From: Mycobacterium sp. 852002-51163_SCH5372311
Lineage (GTDB): Bacteria > Actinomycetota > Actinomycetes > Mycobacteriales > Mycobacteriaceae
Direction of reading: 5' to 3'
Assembly (NCBI RefSeq): GCF_001667115.1
Contig: NZ_LZIJ01000014.1
Coordinates: 62,001-126,000 of the forward strand
DNA: 64,000 bases
The position numbers were made by a program, and so were the translations under genes. The notes under the pieces were generated by a model. The model did no database searches, had not been told where the DNA came from, and saw nothing but the letters and a program-made list of their open reading frames with translations. Shown here one piece after another: positions 33,801 to 41,532 of the stretch; position 1 is the stretch's first letter; each line of letters opens with the position of its first letter.

Positions 33801-35459
33801 GGCGGTCCTGGCCGCGGGCAGCGCGCGCAGCAGCCGCCAGGCAGCGGCCAGATCCGGCAACAGCAGGTCGGCTTTCCACGGAGGTGCGCCTTGCTTGGGC
33901 ATGATGCCGAGCGCCAAGTTTGCCGACGAAATCGCTTGTGCAGCACTCGATGACAGGACGGCCACGGTTCGGCCGTCCTGCTGCAGATTGGCGACCACGG
34001 CGGCGAGCGCGTCGTCGATGGATTTGCGCGTCCCGCTTTTGACGGGCCGGATGTCGTCGAACGCCGGCCGTAACTCGTCCAATGAGTCGTCGTCGACCGA
34101 GATCAGTTCCGCTCCGGTGCGGTGCGCCTCGGCGACGACGGCCGAGGCCAGCGGATCACGGGCGGGCAGGAACAGCGCCTCGACTCTGGCATTCGTCCGG
34201 GCGCCCGAGATGTCGCGCACCGCGCGCCAACCGGGGCGCAGACTGCCCTTTTCCAGCATGAGCTGGGCGCGGCTCCAGGCCGCGGACAACTCGTTGTCGG
34301 CGGCGCCGCGGATGCGCGCCACCCGCAAGCTGTCGGTACACAAAATCCGTGGGTCGATGACGATCGCGTCGACCTTGTCCAGTCGGCGCAGACTTTCCGG
34401 TCGCAACGGCAAGACGGAGTGTTGCGCGGCCAGTCCGCGGGCAAGTGTGGTGGCGAATGCCTCCGGCGTGGTGCGGTTGGCCTTGGGCGTAGTTACCTGC
34501 ACCGCGGTGGCCGCCATGTTCACGTTGCGGGCGCCGGCGCCGATCAGCCCCGTGCTCAGCGACTGGAGCAGCGCGAAACGACTGGCGATACGCTCCATGC
34601 CTCTCGACGGTTGTGGGCGCGGCGACAGCTGCGTCGCTGGTTGGTCGGCGTACCGCGCAAGCTGAGGCTCATGCTGCTCCCAGGCTTGTGCCTCCGCGCG
34701 GACCTCGGCGGCCTTCATCGACTGCAGCGTCAGCCCTAGCGACAGGGAGGTCGCCGACTGGGAGAGGGTTTGGCTGGTTGCCTGGACCAGCGTCATCACG
34801 GTGTCGGTGGCCGGCCCGCCGATACGGTCTTCGAGCCGGCGGCGTAGCCAGGGCTGGTAGTCGAAGAACGTCACGCCGGCGGCGATGGGGACCGGCAGAC
34901 GCGGCAGGCGCAGCACGCGGCCGGTGAGCGCAATGCCCAGTCCGGCCGCGTTGGTGGCCACCGTCAACGCTCTGGTCGCCAGCACGACGCCGTCGCCCGG
35001 CAGGTTCCCCGCCGTACTTGCGTCTTTGCCTACACGGCAACGGTTTTCGGCATTCTCGACGACACGGCACAGTTCACTCAGCGACGTGTCCGAACCGCTG
35101 ATGCCGACGACGACGCGCGACAGTGGGTAGTTCAAGCTGGCCGAGTCGACGCCCCGGAGGGCCCGGACTGCGTCGAGCACGACCCGACCGAGTTCGTCGT
35201 CATCGCTGCCGAGCCCACGCACCTCGATCCACGCGCGGTCTTCGCCGCGCCAGCAGTGCCGGCGCAGCGTCTCGCGGGAGAGCTCGCCGGAAAGTACTTT
35301 GGCTCCTTCGCGCAGTGGGATGGCCGCGATCTCGGCGAGGGTGCCTGCGACGGCTGTCGTGGTTGTGACCGATGCGGTGGTGAGGGCGGTGGCTGCCTGG
35401 ACGCCAGAGGCGACCAGGCGCAGCGGCATAGACCGGCCTATCGAGGTGGCAATACTCAA
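30870..35459 (-). CDS. ctpH: Large P-type cation-transporting ATPase CtpH
   Basis: About 1529 aa, roughly twice a normal P-type ATPase. The C-terminal half is a full pump: STLTGESLSVDK (actuator), AAVPEGMPLVATLAQ (membrane helix 4), phosphorylated Asp938 in CFDKTGTLSENRL, KGAPE, TGDHPITA and GDGANDAAAI with Asp1207. The N-terminal half has a ferredoxin-like domain without CxxC (WIEVRGLGSDDDELGRVV) and a region that looks like a decayed second ATPase (Asp369 in VIDPRILCTDS where DKTGT would be). The ion is unknown; the PEG motif suggests the Ca/Mn-type rather than the CPx heavy-metal class. The start is probably TTG 35459, 19 nt after the small upstream gene; ATG 35429 is the alternative. Equivalent to Rv0425c. 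Confidence 0.9.
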   Translation of the reverse strand: MSIATSIGRSMPLRLVASGVQAATALTTASVTTTTAVAGTLAEIAAIPLREGAKVLSGELSRETLRRHCWRGEDRAWIEVRGLGSDDDELGRVVLDAVRALRGVDSASLNYPLSRVVVGISGSDTSLSELCRVVENAENRCRVGKDASTAGNLPGDGVVLATRALTVATNAAGLGIALTGRVLRLPRLPVPIAAGVTFFDYQPWLRRRLEDRIGGPATDTVMTLVQATSQTLSQSATSLSLGLTLQSMKAAEVRAEAQAWEQHEPQLARYADQPATQLSPRPQPSRGMERIASRFALLQSLSTGLIGAGARNVNMAATAVQVTTPKANRTTPEAFATTLARGLAAQHSVLPLRPESLRRLDKVDAIVIDPRILCTDSLRVARIRGAADNELSAAWSRAQLMLEKGSLRPGWRAVRDISGARTNARVEALFLPARDPLASAVVAEAHRTGAELISVDDDSLDELRPAFDDIRPVKSGTRKSIDDALAAVVANLQQDGRTVAVLSSSAAQAISSANLALGIMPKQGAPPWKADLLLPDLAAAWRLLRALPAARTAVQRGIGISAGATAMGSLFMIPGVRGNLGSETVNVGAAAGLLSGYLLARGILNAETPRPAEVHEWHAMSVEQVRKALPAAQAATEPYRRGGTQPSQTPMQAVWQLAKAVRAELSDPLTPVMALGSAASAILGSPVDAVLVGTVLTGNSILAAAQRLRAEERLSHLLALQIPPARKVVTTSGGVRAYVDVDAVHLRPGDVIEVRTHEVVPADARIIEEVDVEVDESTLTGESLSVDKQVEATPGAPLAERRCMLFAGTTVVAGTAVALVTAVGADTQQRRAADLISGELSSDIGLQHQLGQLTTRALPVSITGGALVGALGLVRRIGLQHAVSSAIAIAVAAVPEGMPLVATLAQAASARRLTKFGALVRVPRSVEALGRIEVVCFDKTGTLSENRLRVSEVRPAAGDTDALKAEVLRCAAHAAPAASGGAHAHATDVAIVEAAGAAGAFDRDGDEGPAPVAHLPFRSGRAFSASATGTELTVKGAPEVVLAACGDDTAETSADSTFAEMAARGLRVIAVAQRRLTSQQAKAIRENPDDIARFCTDGLTLTGFLGLSDTPRPESAGLIGTLRSQGVGIKLITGDHPITAKAIAEELGLPVAADQVISGVEWDSLSRKDQERVVTERVIFARMTPENKVQVVQTLESAGVRTAMVGDGANDAAAIRAATVGIGVVAHGSDPAHLVADVVLIDGRIDALLEAIEEGRQLWRRVQAAVSVLLGGNAGEVIFAIIGSAITGTSPLNTRQLLLVNTLTDALPAAALAVSKPRGSVDPNLRGADQAALWNAVAIRGVTTAAAATAAWAMAGLNGPPGMNWLSSLTGLPQRASTVALVALIAAELGQTLLESQAPMVVLTALGSLGFVALLISTPGVSQLLGCTPIGPLGWAQGVGAATAATIAVAILGRYFDDRELAHRGPQPEQTDSAPSPDEADSPAESPQSRPRPRATTTRKVPATGHSAARRSAKSADRPVGRSSTYVPR

Positions 35460-35478
35460 TTCGTGTCTACGCTGCCGA

Positions 35479-35934
35479 TTAGTTGGTGCTGCGCAGGTTG
35501 GTGGTGCCGGCTCGCCGGCCGGTTGCCTTCTTGGCCGTCTTGGCGGGTGTCTTGGCGGCTGTCTTTCGGGGCGCCGCTTTTTCCGCCGCGGGCTTGTCCG
35601 GCACCGAGGCGAGTCTTGTCTGGGTGGGGGGCTGCGGCTCCTGCGGCTTCTCGCCCAGCTTGCGCAACACCAGCGCACCGCCGCCGACGGCCAACAGAAT
35701 AGGCCACTCGACGATGCCGGTGACCCCGAGCGCGGCGATGGCCAACGCGGCGGCCGGCGTCGACTTGCTGCCGCTGCCGATTCCGCGCTGAATACCTTCA
35801 GCAGCTCCCTTTACGCCTCCGACGACTCCATTTATCGCGGCGCCACCGACAGCACCCGCGGCGGCCGTGGTCGCCGATGCTGCACGATTGACTGTTCGAC
35901 CAACATTGCGGACCGCTCCGCCGACGACACTCAT
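35479..35934 (-). CDS. Small Ala/Lys-rich membrane-associated protein (Rv0426c-like)
   Basis: A 151-aa protein upstream of ctpH. The N-terminus is Gly/Ala-rich (VVGGAVRNVGRTVNRAASAT and several Gly-Gly-Ala repeats), then comes one membrane-like stretch (AALAIAALGVTGIVEWPILL), and the C-terminal third is Lys/Ala/Pro-rich and basic (KTAAKTPAKTAKKATGRRAG), like histone-tail sequence. The ATG at 35934 has GGGAG five nt upstream; a GTG two codons earlier would be too close to it. Function is unknown. It is the first gene of the Rv0426c-ctpH-Rv0424c-like run and may bind nucleic acid or anionic lipid through the tail (inference). Confidence 0.72.
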   Translation of the reverse strand: MSVVGGAVRNVGRTVNRAASATTAAAGAVGGAAINGVVGGVKGAAEGIQRGIGSGSKSTPAAALAIAALGVTGIVEWPILLAVGGGALVLRKLGEKPQEPQPPTQTRLASVPDKPAAEKAAPRKTAAKTPAKTAKKATGRRAGTTNLRSTN

Positions 35935-36087
35935 AATCACTCCCTGGGCTTAACCCTTTATATACCTGCGTGTCGAACACTCACACCAACAAACGGTTGT
36001 TCTTAGCGCGTTTCAAATAAAAGCCTGCCACGTTACAAACTGGCAGACAACGAAGCCCGGTCAAGGGCGTGCGCGCGGTTGGAGGGC

Positions 36088-36930
36088 TCAGCCGGACCGC
36101 ACATCGACCAGCACCGGCGCATGGTCACTGGGCGCCTTGCCTTTGCGCTCTTCGCGAACGATTTGCGCATCGGTCACTCGGTCGGCCAAAGCCGGTGAGG
36201 CCAGGATGAAGTCGATGCGCATGCCCCGATTCTTCGGGAACCGCAGCTGGGTGTAATCCCAATAGGTGTAGACGCCGGGTCCGGGCGTGAAAGGCCTTAC
36301 TACGTCCGTGAATTGGGTGTCGACGATGGCATTGAACGCCTTTCGCTCCGGCTCGGAGACGTGCGTGCATCCGGAGTAGTACTCGGTGCTCCAGACGTCT
36401 TCGTCGGTTGGCGCGATGTTCCAGTCGCCGACCAGTGCGATCGGGGCGCCGGGATCGTCACGCAGCCAGCTTTCTGCCGTATCACGCAGCGCGGCAAGCC
36501 AATTCAGCTTGTAGGCATAGTGCGGGTCGGCCAGGCTGCGACCGTTGGGCACGTACAGACTCCACACCCGCACGCCGCCGCAAGTGGCGCCCAGAGCGCG
36601 GGCTTCTGCGGTGGCGGCTATCTCGCGCTTGCTGCTCCACGTCGGCTGGCCCTCGAAGCCGATCTGCACGTCGTCGAGTCCGACGCGAGAAGCGATCGCG
36701 ACGCCGTTCCACTGATTGAAGCCGACGTGGGCGACCTCGTAGCCGATTTCGAAAAACGGCAGCGTGGGGAACTGGCTGTCGGCACACTTGGTCTCCTGCA
36801 TGGCCAGCACGTCGACCTCGGCGCGGGCCAGCCAATCGACGACGCGGTCCAGGCGGGTGCGAATCGAATTCACGTTCCACGTGGCCAGCCGCAACCGCTG
36901 CGGGTCGCCATCCAACATGCCGTCGGGCAT
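36088..36930 (-). CDS. xthA: Exodeoxyribonuclease III / AP endonuclease
   Basis: XthA (280 aa) cuts DNA at abasic sites and removes damaged 3' ends in base excision repair. It is a member of the EEP fold with all motifs: LATWNVNSIRTRLDRV, VLAMQETKCAD (metal Glu), WSLYVPNGRSLADPHYAYK, LVGDWNIAPTDEDVW (Asp/Asn pair), GMRIDFILASPALADRV (Asp) and SDHAPVLVDV (catalytic His). The ATG at 36930 is 2 nt after the stop of the upstream acetyltransferase gene, so def, the GNAT gene and xthA form one unit. Equivalent to Rv0427c. Confidence 0.95.
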   Translation of the reverse strand: MPDGMLDGDPQRLRLATWNVNSIRTRLDRVVDWLARAEVDVLAMQETKCADSQFPTLPFFEIGYEVAHVGFNQWNGVAIASRVGLDDVQIGFEGQPTWSSKREIAATAEARALGATCGGVRVWSLYVPNGRSLADPHYAYKLNWLAALRDTAESWLRDDPGAPIALVGDWNIAPTDEDVWSTEYYSGCTHVSEPERKAFNAIVDTQFTDVVRPFTPGPGVYTYWDYTQLRFPKNRGMRIDFILASPALADRVTDAQIVREERKGKAPSDHAPVLVDVRSG

Positions 36931-36932
36931 GG

Positions 36933-37817
36933 CTAGAGGCTATCGGGCAGCCGGACATAGCGACTGTGGTGGTGCAGCCGGAAACCCAGCGACTCGGCGA
37001 GGGCATTGCGGCCCGTCACTCGCAGGTAGCCGCGGGTAGCCCCGCGACCCGATCCCCAGGCCAACAGTGCCACGCACACCCGGTCGGCGCACTGGTTGCC
37101 GGTCGCGCCGATCGCCGACAGGCCCACCCATCGGGTGCCGTCCGGCGCATCGGTCACCGCGGCGCGCGCGGCCGCCACGCCCGGCTCGGTGGCGAACATC
37201 GCCTCGCCGTCGCGCACCGCGGTCAGCACGTCGACCGGTGTGTTTTGCTGCTGCAGATCCAGCCAGGCGCCGTCGGGGCGAGCGGCCAAGCTGACGGTCG
37301 CATCCGGTTCGCGAACCGGCAAGTTTCCGACGTCGCGCGCCAGCACCTGCTGCGCGAGTTCAGTGGTCAGGCCGACCGGGGGTCGCAGCAACCGGTCGGG
37401 GATCAACAGCCGCGGCGGCAAGCCGCGTCGGGTGTACCAGTCTACGATTGCGGGGATGGCACTGTTGTCTGCTGAAACATCCAGCGGCACTGCTGAATTC
37501 GATTCGACGCCGGCCCCGCGGCCGGCCCGCAGCAACCAGCCGCCCAGCCAGGTGTGGTCCACGCCGGGGCAGGCCGCCGCGGCGGCGTGTTCGAGCGAAC
37601 GAATCTGCGAGGTGCGCACCGGGGTGTCGGGAAGGACCCGCAGCGCCACCGCGTCGGCGGGCGCAAACTCGACCAGGGCACCCGCCTTGGTCCGCACCCG
37701 CACGAGCGGATCGGTCGCCAGCAGGTGGCCCACCGCATCCGTTAGTGGCGGAATCGAACCCGCGGGCCGCCGATAGCGAACAGTCACCCGCGTGCCGAGG
37801 TCCGGCCACAAAACCAT
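36933..37817 (-). CDS. GNAT-family acetyltransferase (Rv0428c-like)
   Basis: A 294-aa protein with a C-terminal GNAT domain (about 180-290): WVGLSAIGATGNQC, GSGRGATRGYLRVTGRNALA and LGFRLHHHSRYVRL, matching the acetyl-CoA loop and last strand. The N-terminal half starts with a small beta-barrel-like region (LGTRVTVRYRRPAG) and HTWLGGWLLRAGRGAGVESN, seen in other long mycobacterial GNATs. The acceptor is unknown. The ATG at 37817 overlaps the def stop by one base (TGATG); the stop is 2 nt before xthA. Its pairing with peptide deformylase suggests protein N-terminal modification, but this is only context. Confidence 0.87.
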   Translation of the reverse strand: MVLWPDLGTRVTVRYRRPAGSIPPLTDAVGHLLATDPLVRVRTKAGALVEFAPADAVALRVLPDTPVRTSQIRSLEHAAAAACPGVDHTWLGGWLLRAGRGAGVESNSAVPLDVSADNSAIPAIVDWYTRRGLPPRLLIPDRLLRPPVGLTTELAQQVLARDVGNLPVREPDATVSLAARPDGAWLDLQQQNTPVDVLTAVRDGEAMFATEPGVAAARAAVTDAPDGTRWVGLSAIGATGNQCADRVCVALLAWGSGRGATRGYLRVTGRNALAESLGFRLHHHSRYVRLPDSL

Positions 37818-38410
37818 CAGTGACCGAACGGATCGGGTCCTTCGCCCGGCGTCCAGGACAGTCCCGGAACGCCCCAGCCGTGCGACTTGACGGCCCGCTT
37901 CGCGGCGCGGGCATGCCGGCCGATGAGGCAGTCCAGGTACAGGAACCCGTCGAGGTGCCCGGTCTCGTGCTGCAGCATGCGGGCGAAGAGTCCGGTGCCT
38001 GCGATGGTGACCGGGGCGCCGTCCGCGTCGACGCCGGTGACCCGGGCCCACTTCGCCCGCCCGGTCGGGAATGCCTCACCGGGAACCGACAGGCAACCTT
38101 CGTCGTCGTTGTCGGGGTCGGGCATGGTCTCGGGTATCTCGGAGGTCTCCAGCACCGGATTGACGACCACGCCGCGGCGGCGGGCGGTCATGCCGCGGTC
38201 TTCGGCGCAGTCGTAGACGAACAACCGCAGCCCGTACCCGATCTGATTTGCGGCCAGGCCCACCCCATGGGCGGCGTCCATGGTGTCGTACATGGTCGAG
38301 ATCAGGTCGACCACCTCTGCGGGGAGCGATCCGTCGGCGGCCACCTGAACCGGTGTCGTGGGAGTGTGCAGGACGGGATCTCCCACAATGCGGATCGGAA
38401 CGACTGCCAT
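37817..38410 (-). CDS. def: Peptide deformylase
   Basis: Def (197 aa) removes the formyl group from the N-terminal Met of new proteins. All three motifs are present: [10 protein letters not shown] (motif 1), [11 protein letters not shown] (motif 2, metal Cys) and [15 protein letters not shown] (motif 3, HExxH with two metal His). The C-terminal extension ([19 protein letters not shown]) is shared with Rv0429c. First gene of def-GNAT-xthA. The start at 38410 gives the usual [17 protein letters not shown]. The 198 nt to the divergent DUF3263 gene hold both promoters; no specific motif stands out. Confidence 0.96.
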   Translation of the reverse strand: MAVVPIRIVGDPVLHTPTTPVQVAADGSLPAEVVDLISTMYDTMDAAHGVGLAANQIGYGLRLFVYDCAEDRGMTARRRGVVVNPVLETSEIPETMPDPDNDDEGCLSVPGEAFPTGRAKWARVTGVDADGAPVTIAGTGLFARMLQHETGHLDGFLYLDCLIGRHARAAKRAVKSHGWGVPGLSWTPGEGPDPFGH

Positions 38411-38609
38411 GGTCGGCTAGCTTAAATCGTGCCGGTGGCGTGGACCGGCGTCGGGGATCAGCAGCGGGCAATCCAGCTAGTCTGCCGACTCGCGGGTCTG
38501 CATTCCGGCGCAAGAGTTACCGGCGTGGTTCAATATTCGCCGAAACGTGCCCGTATGTAATTCAACTCATAGAGCAAGAGATTCGCCGGAAGGGTCCAGG
38601 GGAAGCGAT

Positions 38610-38918
38610 ATGGACAGCGCCATGGCGCGGGCAAATCGATCGGGGGACGACGCTGACATCGCCGATGGGCTGACCCGCCGCGAACACGACATCTTGGCGT
38701 TCGAACGTCAGTGGTGGAAGTTCGCCGGAGTCAAGGAAGAAGCCATCAAAGAGTTGTTTTCGATGTCGGCGACGCGGTACTACCAGGTACTCAATGCGCT
38801 GGTCGATCGGCCCGAAGCGCTGGCCGCCGACCCGATGTTGGTCAAACGGCTGCGACGGCTGCGTGCCAGCCGTCAGAAGGCGCGCGCCGCGCGGCGCCTG
38901 GGCTTCGAGGTCACCTGA
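38610..38918 (+). CDS. DUF3263 small protein (Rv0430-like)
   Basis: A 102-aa protein of DUF3263. The core GLTRREHDILAFERQWWKFA, then AIKELFSMSATRYYQVLNAL is a predicted helix-turn-helix, so it may bind DNA. The C-terminus is strongly basic (RLRRLRASRQKARAARRLGF). The ATG at 38610 gives the same length as Rv0430. It is followed after 3 nt by a short GC-rich hairpin with a T-run (terminator), and then by virR with its own promoter, so it is probably monocistronic. No regulated target is known to me. Confidence 0.82.
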   Translation: MDSAMARANRSGDDADIADGLTRREHDILAFERQWWKFAGVKEEAIKELFSMSATRYYQVLNALVDRPEALAADPMLVKRLRRLRASRQKARAARRLGFEVT

Positions 38919-38922
38919 CACC

Positions 38923-38946
38923 CGCCCGTTTCAGCGGGCGCTTTTG
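38923..38946 (+). terminator. Small intrinsic terminator after the DUF3263 gene
   Basis: A perfect 6-bp stem CGCCCG (38923-38928) and CGGGCG (38935-38940) with a 6-nt loop TTTCAG is followed by CTTTTG. It begins 5 nt after the stop codon. The T-run is short, and its end is shared with the -35 box of the virR promoter. Confidence 0.6.
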
Positions 38947-38974
38947 CAGGTTCTGGGCTTCTGCTGGCTACAGT
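38944..38974 (+). promoter_or_regulatory. Predicted leaderless promoter of virR
   Basis: A -35 box TTGCAG (38944-38949), 19-nt spacer and -10 box TACAGT (38969-38974) end 7 nt before the virR ATG at 38982. The spacing places the transcription start on the ATG itself, which fits the absence of any Shine-Dalgarno site. Confidence 0.6.
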
Positions 38975-38981
38975 TGACGCG

Positions 38982-39464
38982 ATGAATACCCGCGTGCCCG
39001 ACTCTTCGGGGCTGCCCCTGCGAGCCATGGTGATGGTGCTGTTGTTCCTCGGCGTCATCTTCCTGCTGCTCGGGCTGCGGGCGCTGGGCGGGTCGGGGAA
39101 CTCCGACGAATACTCGTCACCGGCGTCCGCCACCAGCGCGACCGCGACGGCGGCGCCGAACCCGACCAGCGGTAAACCCGCGGCGAACCAGGTCGAGGTG
39201 CGGGTGTACAACATCACGGAAAAAGAGGGCGTCGCCAAGCGCACCGCCGACCAACTCAGGGAAGCCGGCTTCAAGGTCGCCGAGCCCGCCAACCTCACTC
39301 CGGCGCCGGCGGATGTGACAGCCACCACCGTGTACTACAGCGATGCCGAGGGCGAGAAGGCCACCGCAGAAGCTGTGGGTAAGAAATTGGGAGCACCCGT
39401 CGAGCGGCGGATCGCCGCACTCGCCGACCAGCCGCCCGGCGTCATCGTCTTGGTGACCGGCTGA
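38982..39464 (+). CDS. virR: VirR, LytR_C-domain membrane protein
   Basis: A 160-aa membrane-anchored protein equivalent to Rv0431 (VirR), which in M. tuberculosis limits release of membrane vesicles and affects the cell envelope. A short cytoplasmic start is followed by one membrane segment (MVMVLLFLGVIFLLLGLRAL, about 16-36), a Ser/Thr/Ala/Pro linker, and a LytR C-terminal (LytR_C) domain: NQVEVRVYNITEKEGVAKRT, LREAGFKVAE, TTVYYSDAEGEKATAEAVGK and GVIVLVTG. The ATG at 38982 has a TACAGT box 7 nt upstream and is probably leaderless. A copy of the 20-nt-period symmetric repeat begins about 16 nt after the stop. Confidence 0.92.
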   Translation: MNTRVPDSSGLPLRAMVMVLLFLGVIFLLLGLRALGGSGNSDEYSSPASATSATATAAPNPTSGKPAANQVEVRVYNITEKEGVAKRTADQLREAGFKVAEPANLTPAPADVTATTVYYSDAEGEKATAEAVGKKLGAPVERRIAALADQPPGVIVLVTG

Positions 39465-39480
39465 CGGTTGTTGGGTTTGC

Positions 39481-39615
39481 GTGTGAACTGGTGGCGTTGA
39501 CTGTGAACTGATGGCGTCGAGTGTGCGCGCAGGGCGGGATCCGTTCGATTTTTCCGCCGTGGGTTCACCCGCAAAGCCGTGGTTTCACGCCCGAAGCCGT
39601 GGACTCACTGCGCAG
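39481..39615. repeat. Symmetric 20-nt-period repeat, single 3+3 module
   Basis: Three head-to-tail units (39481, 39501, 39521; e.g. GTGTGAACTGGTGGCGTTGA), a 15-nt centre (39541-39555, CCGTTCGATTTTTCC) and three inverted units (39556, 39576, 39596; e.g. GCCGTGGTTTCACGCCCGAA). The innermost left unit is GTGTGCGCGCAGGGCGGGAT, nearly the same as in the copy at 7581. It fills most of the 192-nt gap between virR and sodC, leaving about 40 nt for the sodC promoter. Confidence 0.9.
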
Positions 39616-39643
39616 AACGCTTCGACGAGGATCGTTGCCAGGC

Positions 39644-39649
39644 TAGGCT
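39644..39649 (+). promoter_or_regulatory. Predicted -10 box for leaderless sodC
   Basis: TAGGCT (39644-39649) fits the mycobacterial TANNNT -10 pattern and ends 7 nt before the sodC ATG at 39657. No ribosome-binding site lies between them, so transcription probably starts at the ATG. Confidence 0.5.
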
Positions 39650-39656
39650 GCTCGCT

Positions 39657-40385
39657 ATGCGTATGCTCGCCGGTCACCGCAATGCCGCCATGTCCGCTCT
39701 GTCCGTGGTCAGCTGTGTCGCGCTGCTAAGCGCGTGTTCGTCGCCTCAGCAACCGTCGACGACACAAGGCACCACGCCGTCGGTATGGACCGGATCGGGT
39801 GCGCCGTCGAGTCACGCCGGCACCGCGAGCCCGGGCCCCTCGAGCAGTCCGGGTGCGCCGGCGGGGCAGAGCCTGACCACGCAGCTGAAGGCGCCCGACG
39901 GCAGCGAGGTGGCGACGGCCAAGTTCGAGTTCAACAACGGCTACGCCACCATCACCATCACCACGACCGGCACTCAGTTGAGCCCCGGCTTCCATGGGGT
40001 GCACCTTCACAAGGTGGGCAAGTGCGAGCCCAACTCCGTCGCTCCGACCGGCGGTGACACGCGTGGCGACTTCCTGTCCGCCGGGGGTCACTTTCAATTG
40101 CCCGGCCACACCGGACATCCCAGCAGCGGCGACCTGACCTCATTGCAGGTGCGTGGGGACCACAGCGGGATGCTGGTGACCACCACGGACGCCTTCACCA
40201 TGAACGATCTGCTGACCGGCGAGAAGACCTCGATCATCATCCACGCCGGCGCCGACAACTTCGCCAACATCCCGGCGGATCGCTACACCCAAATCAAAGG
40301 CGGGGCACCGGGTCCCGACGAGATCACGATGACCACGGGTGACGCCGGCAAGCGGGTGGCGTGCGGTGTCATCGGTGCCGGCTAG
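39657..40385 (+). CDS. sodC: Cu-Zn superoxide dismutase, lipoprotein
   Basis: SodC (242 aa) converts superoxide to hydrogen peroxide and oxygen at the cell surface. A signal peptide ends in the lipobox LLSAC (Cys about 27), followed by a Ser/Thr/Pro linker and the SOD beta-barrel: [33 protein letters not shown] (two copper His), [15 protein letters not shown] (copper and bridging region), [16 protein letters not shown] (copper His) and [11 protein letters not shown] (disulfide Cys, partner in KCEPN). Like Rv0432, it may rely on copper alone. The ATG at 39657 is probably leaderless. The 3' end overlaps the chosen start of the next gene by 11 nt. Confidence 0.95.
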   Translation: MRMLAGHRNAAMSALSVVSCVALLSACSSPQQPSTTQGTTPSVWTGSGAPSSHAGTASPGPSSSPGAPAGQSLTTQLKAPDGSEVATAKFEFNNGYATITITTTGTQLSPGFHGVHLHKVGKCEPNSVAPTGGDTRGDFLSAGGHFQLPGHTGHPSSGDLTSLQVRGDHSGMLVTTTDAFTMNDLLTGEKTSIIIHAGADNFANIPADRYTQIKGGAPGPDEITMTTGDAGKRVACGVIGAG

Positions 40386-41529
40386 CGCACCGGTCAACAG
40401 GGGCCCCAAAAGAAGTCAGGCCCATATCGATTTCGCCAGCTCGCCGCGGCCGACGGTCGGGGTTGAATGGGAATTCGCACTCGTCGATGCGCAGACTCGC
40501 GACCTGAGCAACGAAGCCACCGCTGTGATCGCTGAGATCGGCGAAAACCCGCGCGTACACAAGGAATTGCTGCGCAACACCGTCGAAGTCGTCAGCGGTG
40601 TCTGTGAATGTGCCGCCGAGGCGATGGAAGACCTGCGCGAAACCTTGGGCCCCGCAAGGCGAATCGTCCGGGACCGCGGCATGGAGCTGTTCTGCGCCGG
40701 CACGCACCCCTTTGCGCGGTGGTCGCGGCAGAAGCTCACCGACGCGCCCCGGTATGCCGAGCTGATCAAGCGCACCCAGTGGTGGGGCCGCCAGATGCTG
40801 ATCTGGGGAGTTCATGTACACGTCGGAATCTCCTCGGCCGCAAAAGTAATGCCGATCATGACGTCGTTGCTCAACTATTACCCGCACCTGTTGGCACTGT
40901 CGGCCTCGTCACCGTGGTGGGGCGGCGAAGACACCGGCTACGCCAGCAATCGGGCGATGATGTTTCAGCAGTTGCCCACCGCGGGTCTGCCGTTTCACTT
41001 TCAGACCTGGGCGGAGTTCGAAGGGTTTGTCTACGACCAGAAGAAGACCGGCATCATCGACCACATGGACGAAATCCGCTGGGACATAAGGCCTTCACCG
41101 CATCTAGGCACCCTCGAGGTGCGGATCTGCGACGGAGTCTCGAACCTGCGGGAGCTGGCAGCTCTCGTTGCGTTGACGCATTGCCTGATTGTCGATCTGG
41201 ACCGCAGGCTCGACGCCGGCGAGAAACTGCCGACCATGCCCCCCTGGCATGTGCAGGAGAACAAGTGGCGTGCGGCCCGCTACGGTCTGGACGCCGTGAT
41301 CATCCTGGACGCCGACAGCAACGAGCGGCTGGTCACCGATGATCTCACCGATCTGCTGAACCAATTGGAGCCGATCGCCGCGTCATTGCACTGCGCAGAC
41401 GAACTGGCGGCGGTAGCCGACATCTACCGTCAGGGCGCGTCGTATCAGCGGCAGCGACGGGTGGCCGAGGAACACGACGGCGACCTGCGCGCGGTCGTCG
41501 ACGCACTGGTTGCCGAGCTGGAGATCTAG
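40375..41529 (+). CDS. Carboxylate-amine ligase of the GCS2 (YbdK) family
   Basis: A 384-aa ATP-dependent ligase of the glutamate-cysteine ligase type 2 family (Rv0433-like). Signature regions are [20 protein letters not shown] (glutamate/Mg site), [53 protein letters not shown] and [20 protein letters not shown]. Escherichia coli YbdK has weak gamma-glutamylcysteine synthetase activity; mycobacteria use mycothiol, so the true substrate here is unclear. I chose GTG 40375 (11-nt overlap with sodC), which gives a length near that of Rv0433; upstream GTGs at 40366 and 40339 remain possible. It is followed 3 nt later by a LON-domain gene. Confidence 0.88.
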   Translation: MPASAPVNRGPKRSQAHIDFASSPRPTVGVEWEFALVDAQTRDLSNEATAVIAEIGENPRVHKELLRNTVEVVSGVCECAAEAMEDLRETLGPARRIVRDRGMELFCAGTHPFARWSRQKLTDAPRYAELIKRTQWWGRQMLIWGVHVHVGISSAAKVMPIMTSLLNYYPHLLALSASSPWWGGEDTGYASNRAMMFQQLPTAGLPFHFQTWAEFEGFVYDQKKTGIIDHMDEIRWDIRPSPHLGTLEVRICDGVSNLRELAALVALTHCLIVDLDRRLDAGEKLPTMPPWHVQENKWRAARYGLDAVIILDADSNERLVTDDLTDLLNQLEPIAASLHCADELAAVADIYRQGASYQRQRRVAEEHDGDLRAVVDALVAELEI

Positions 41530-41532
41530 ACC

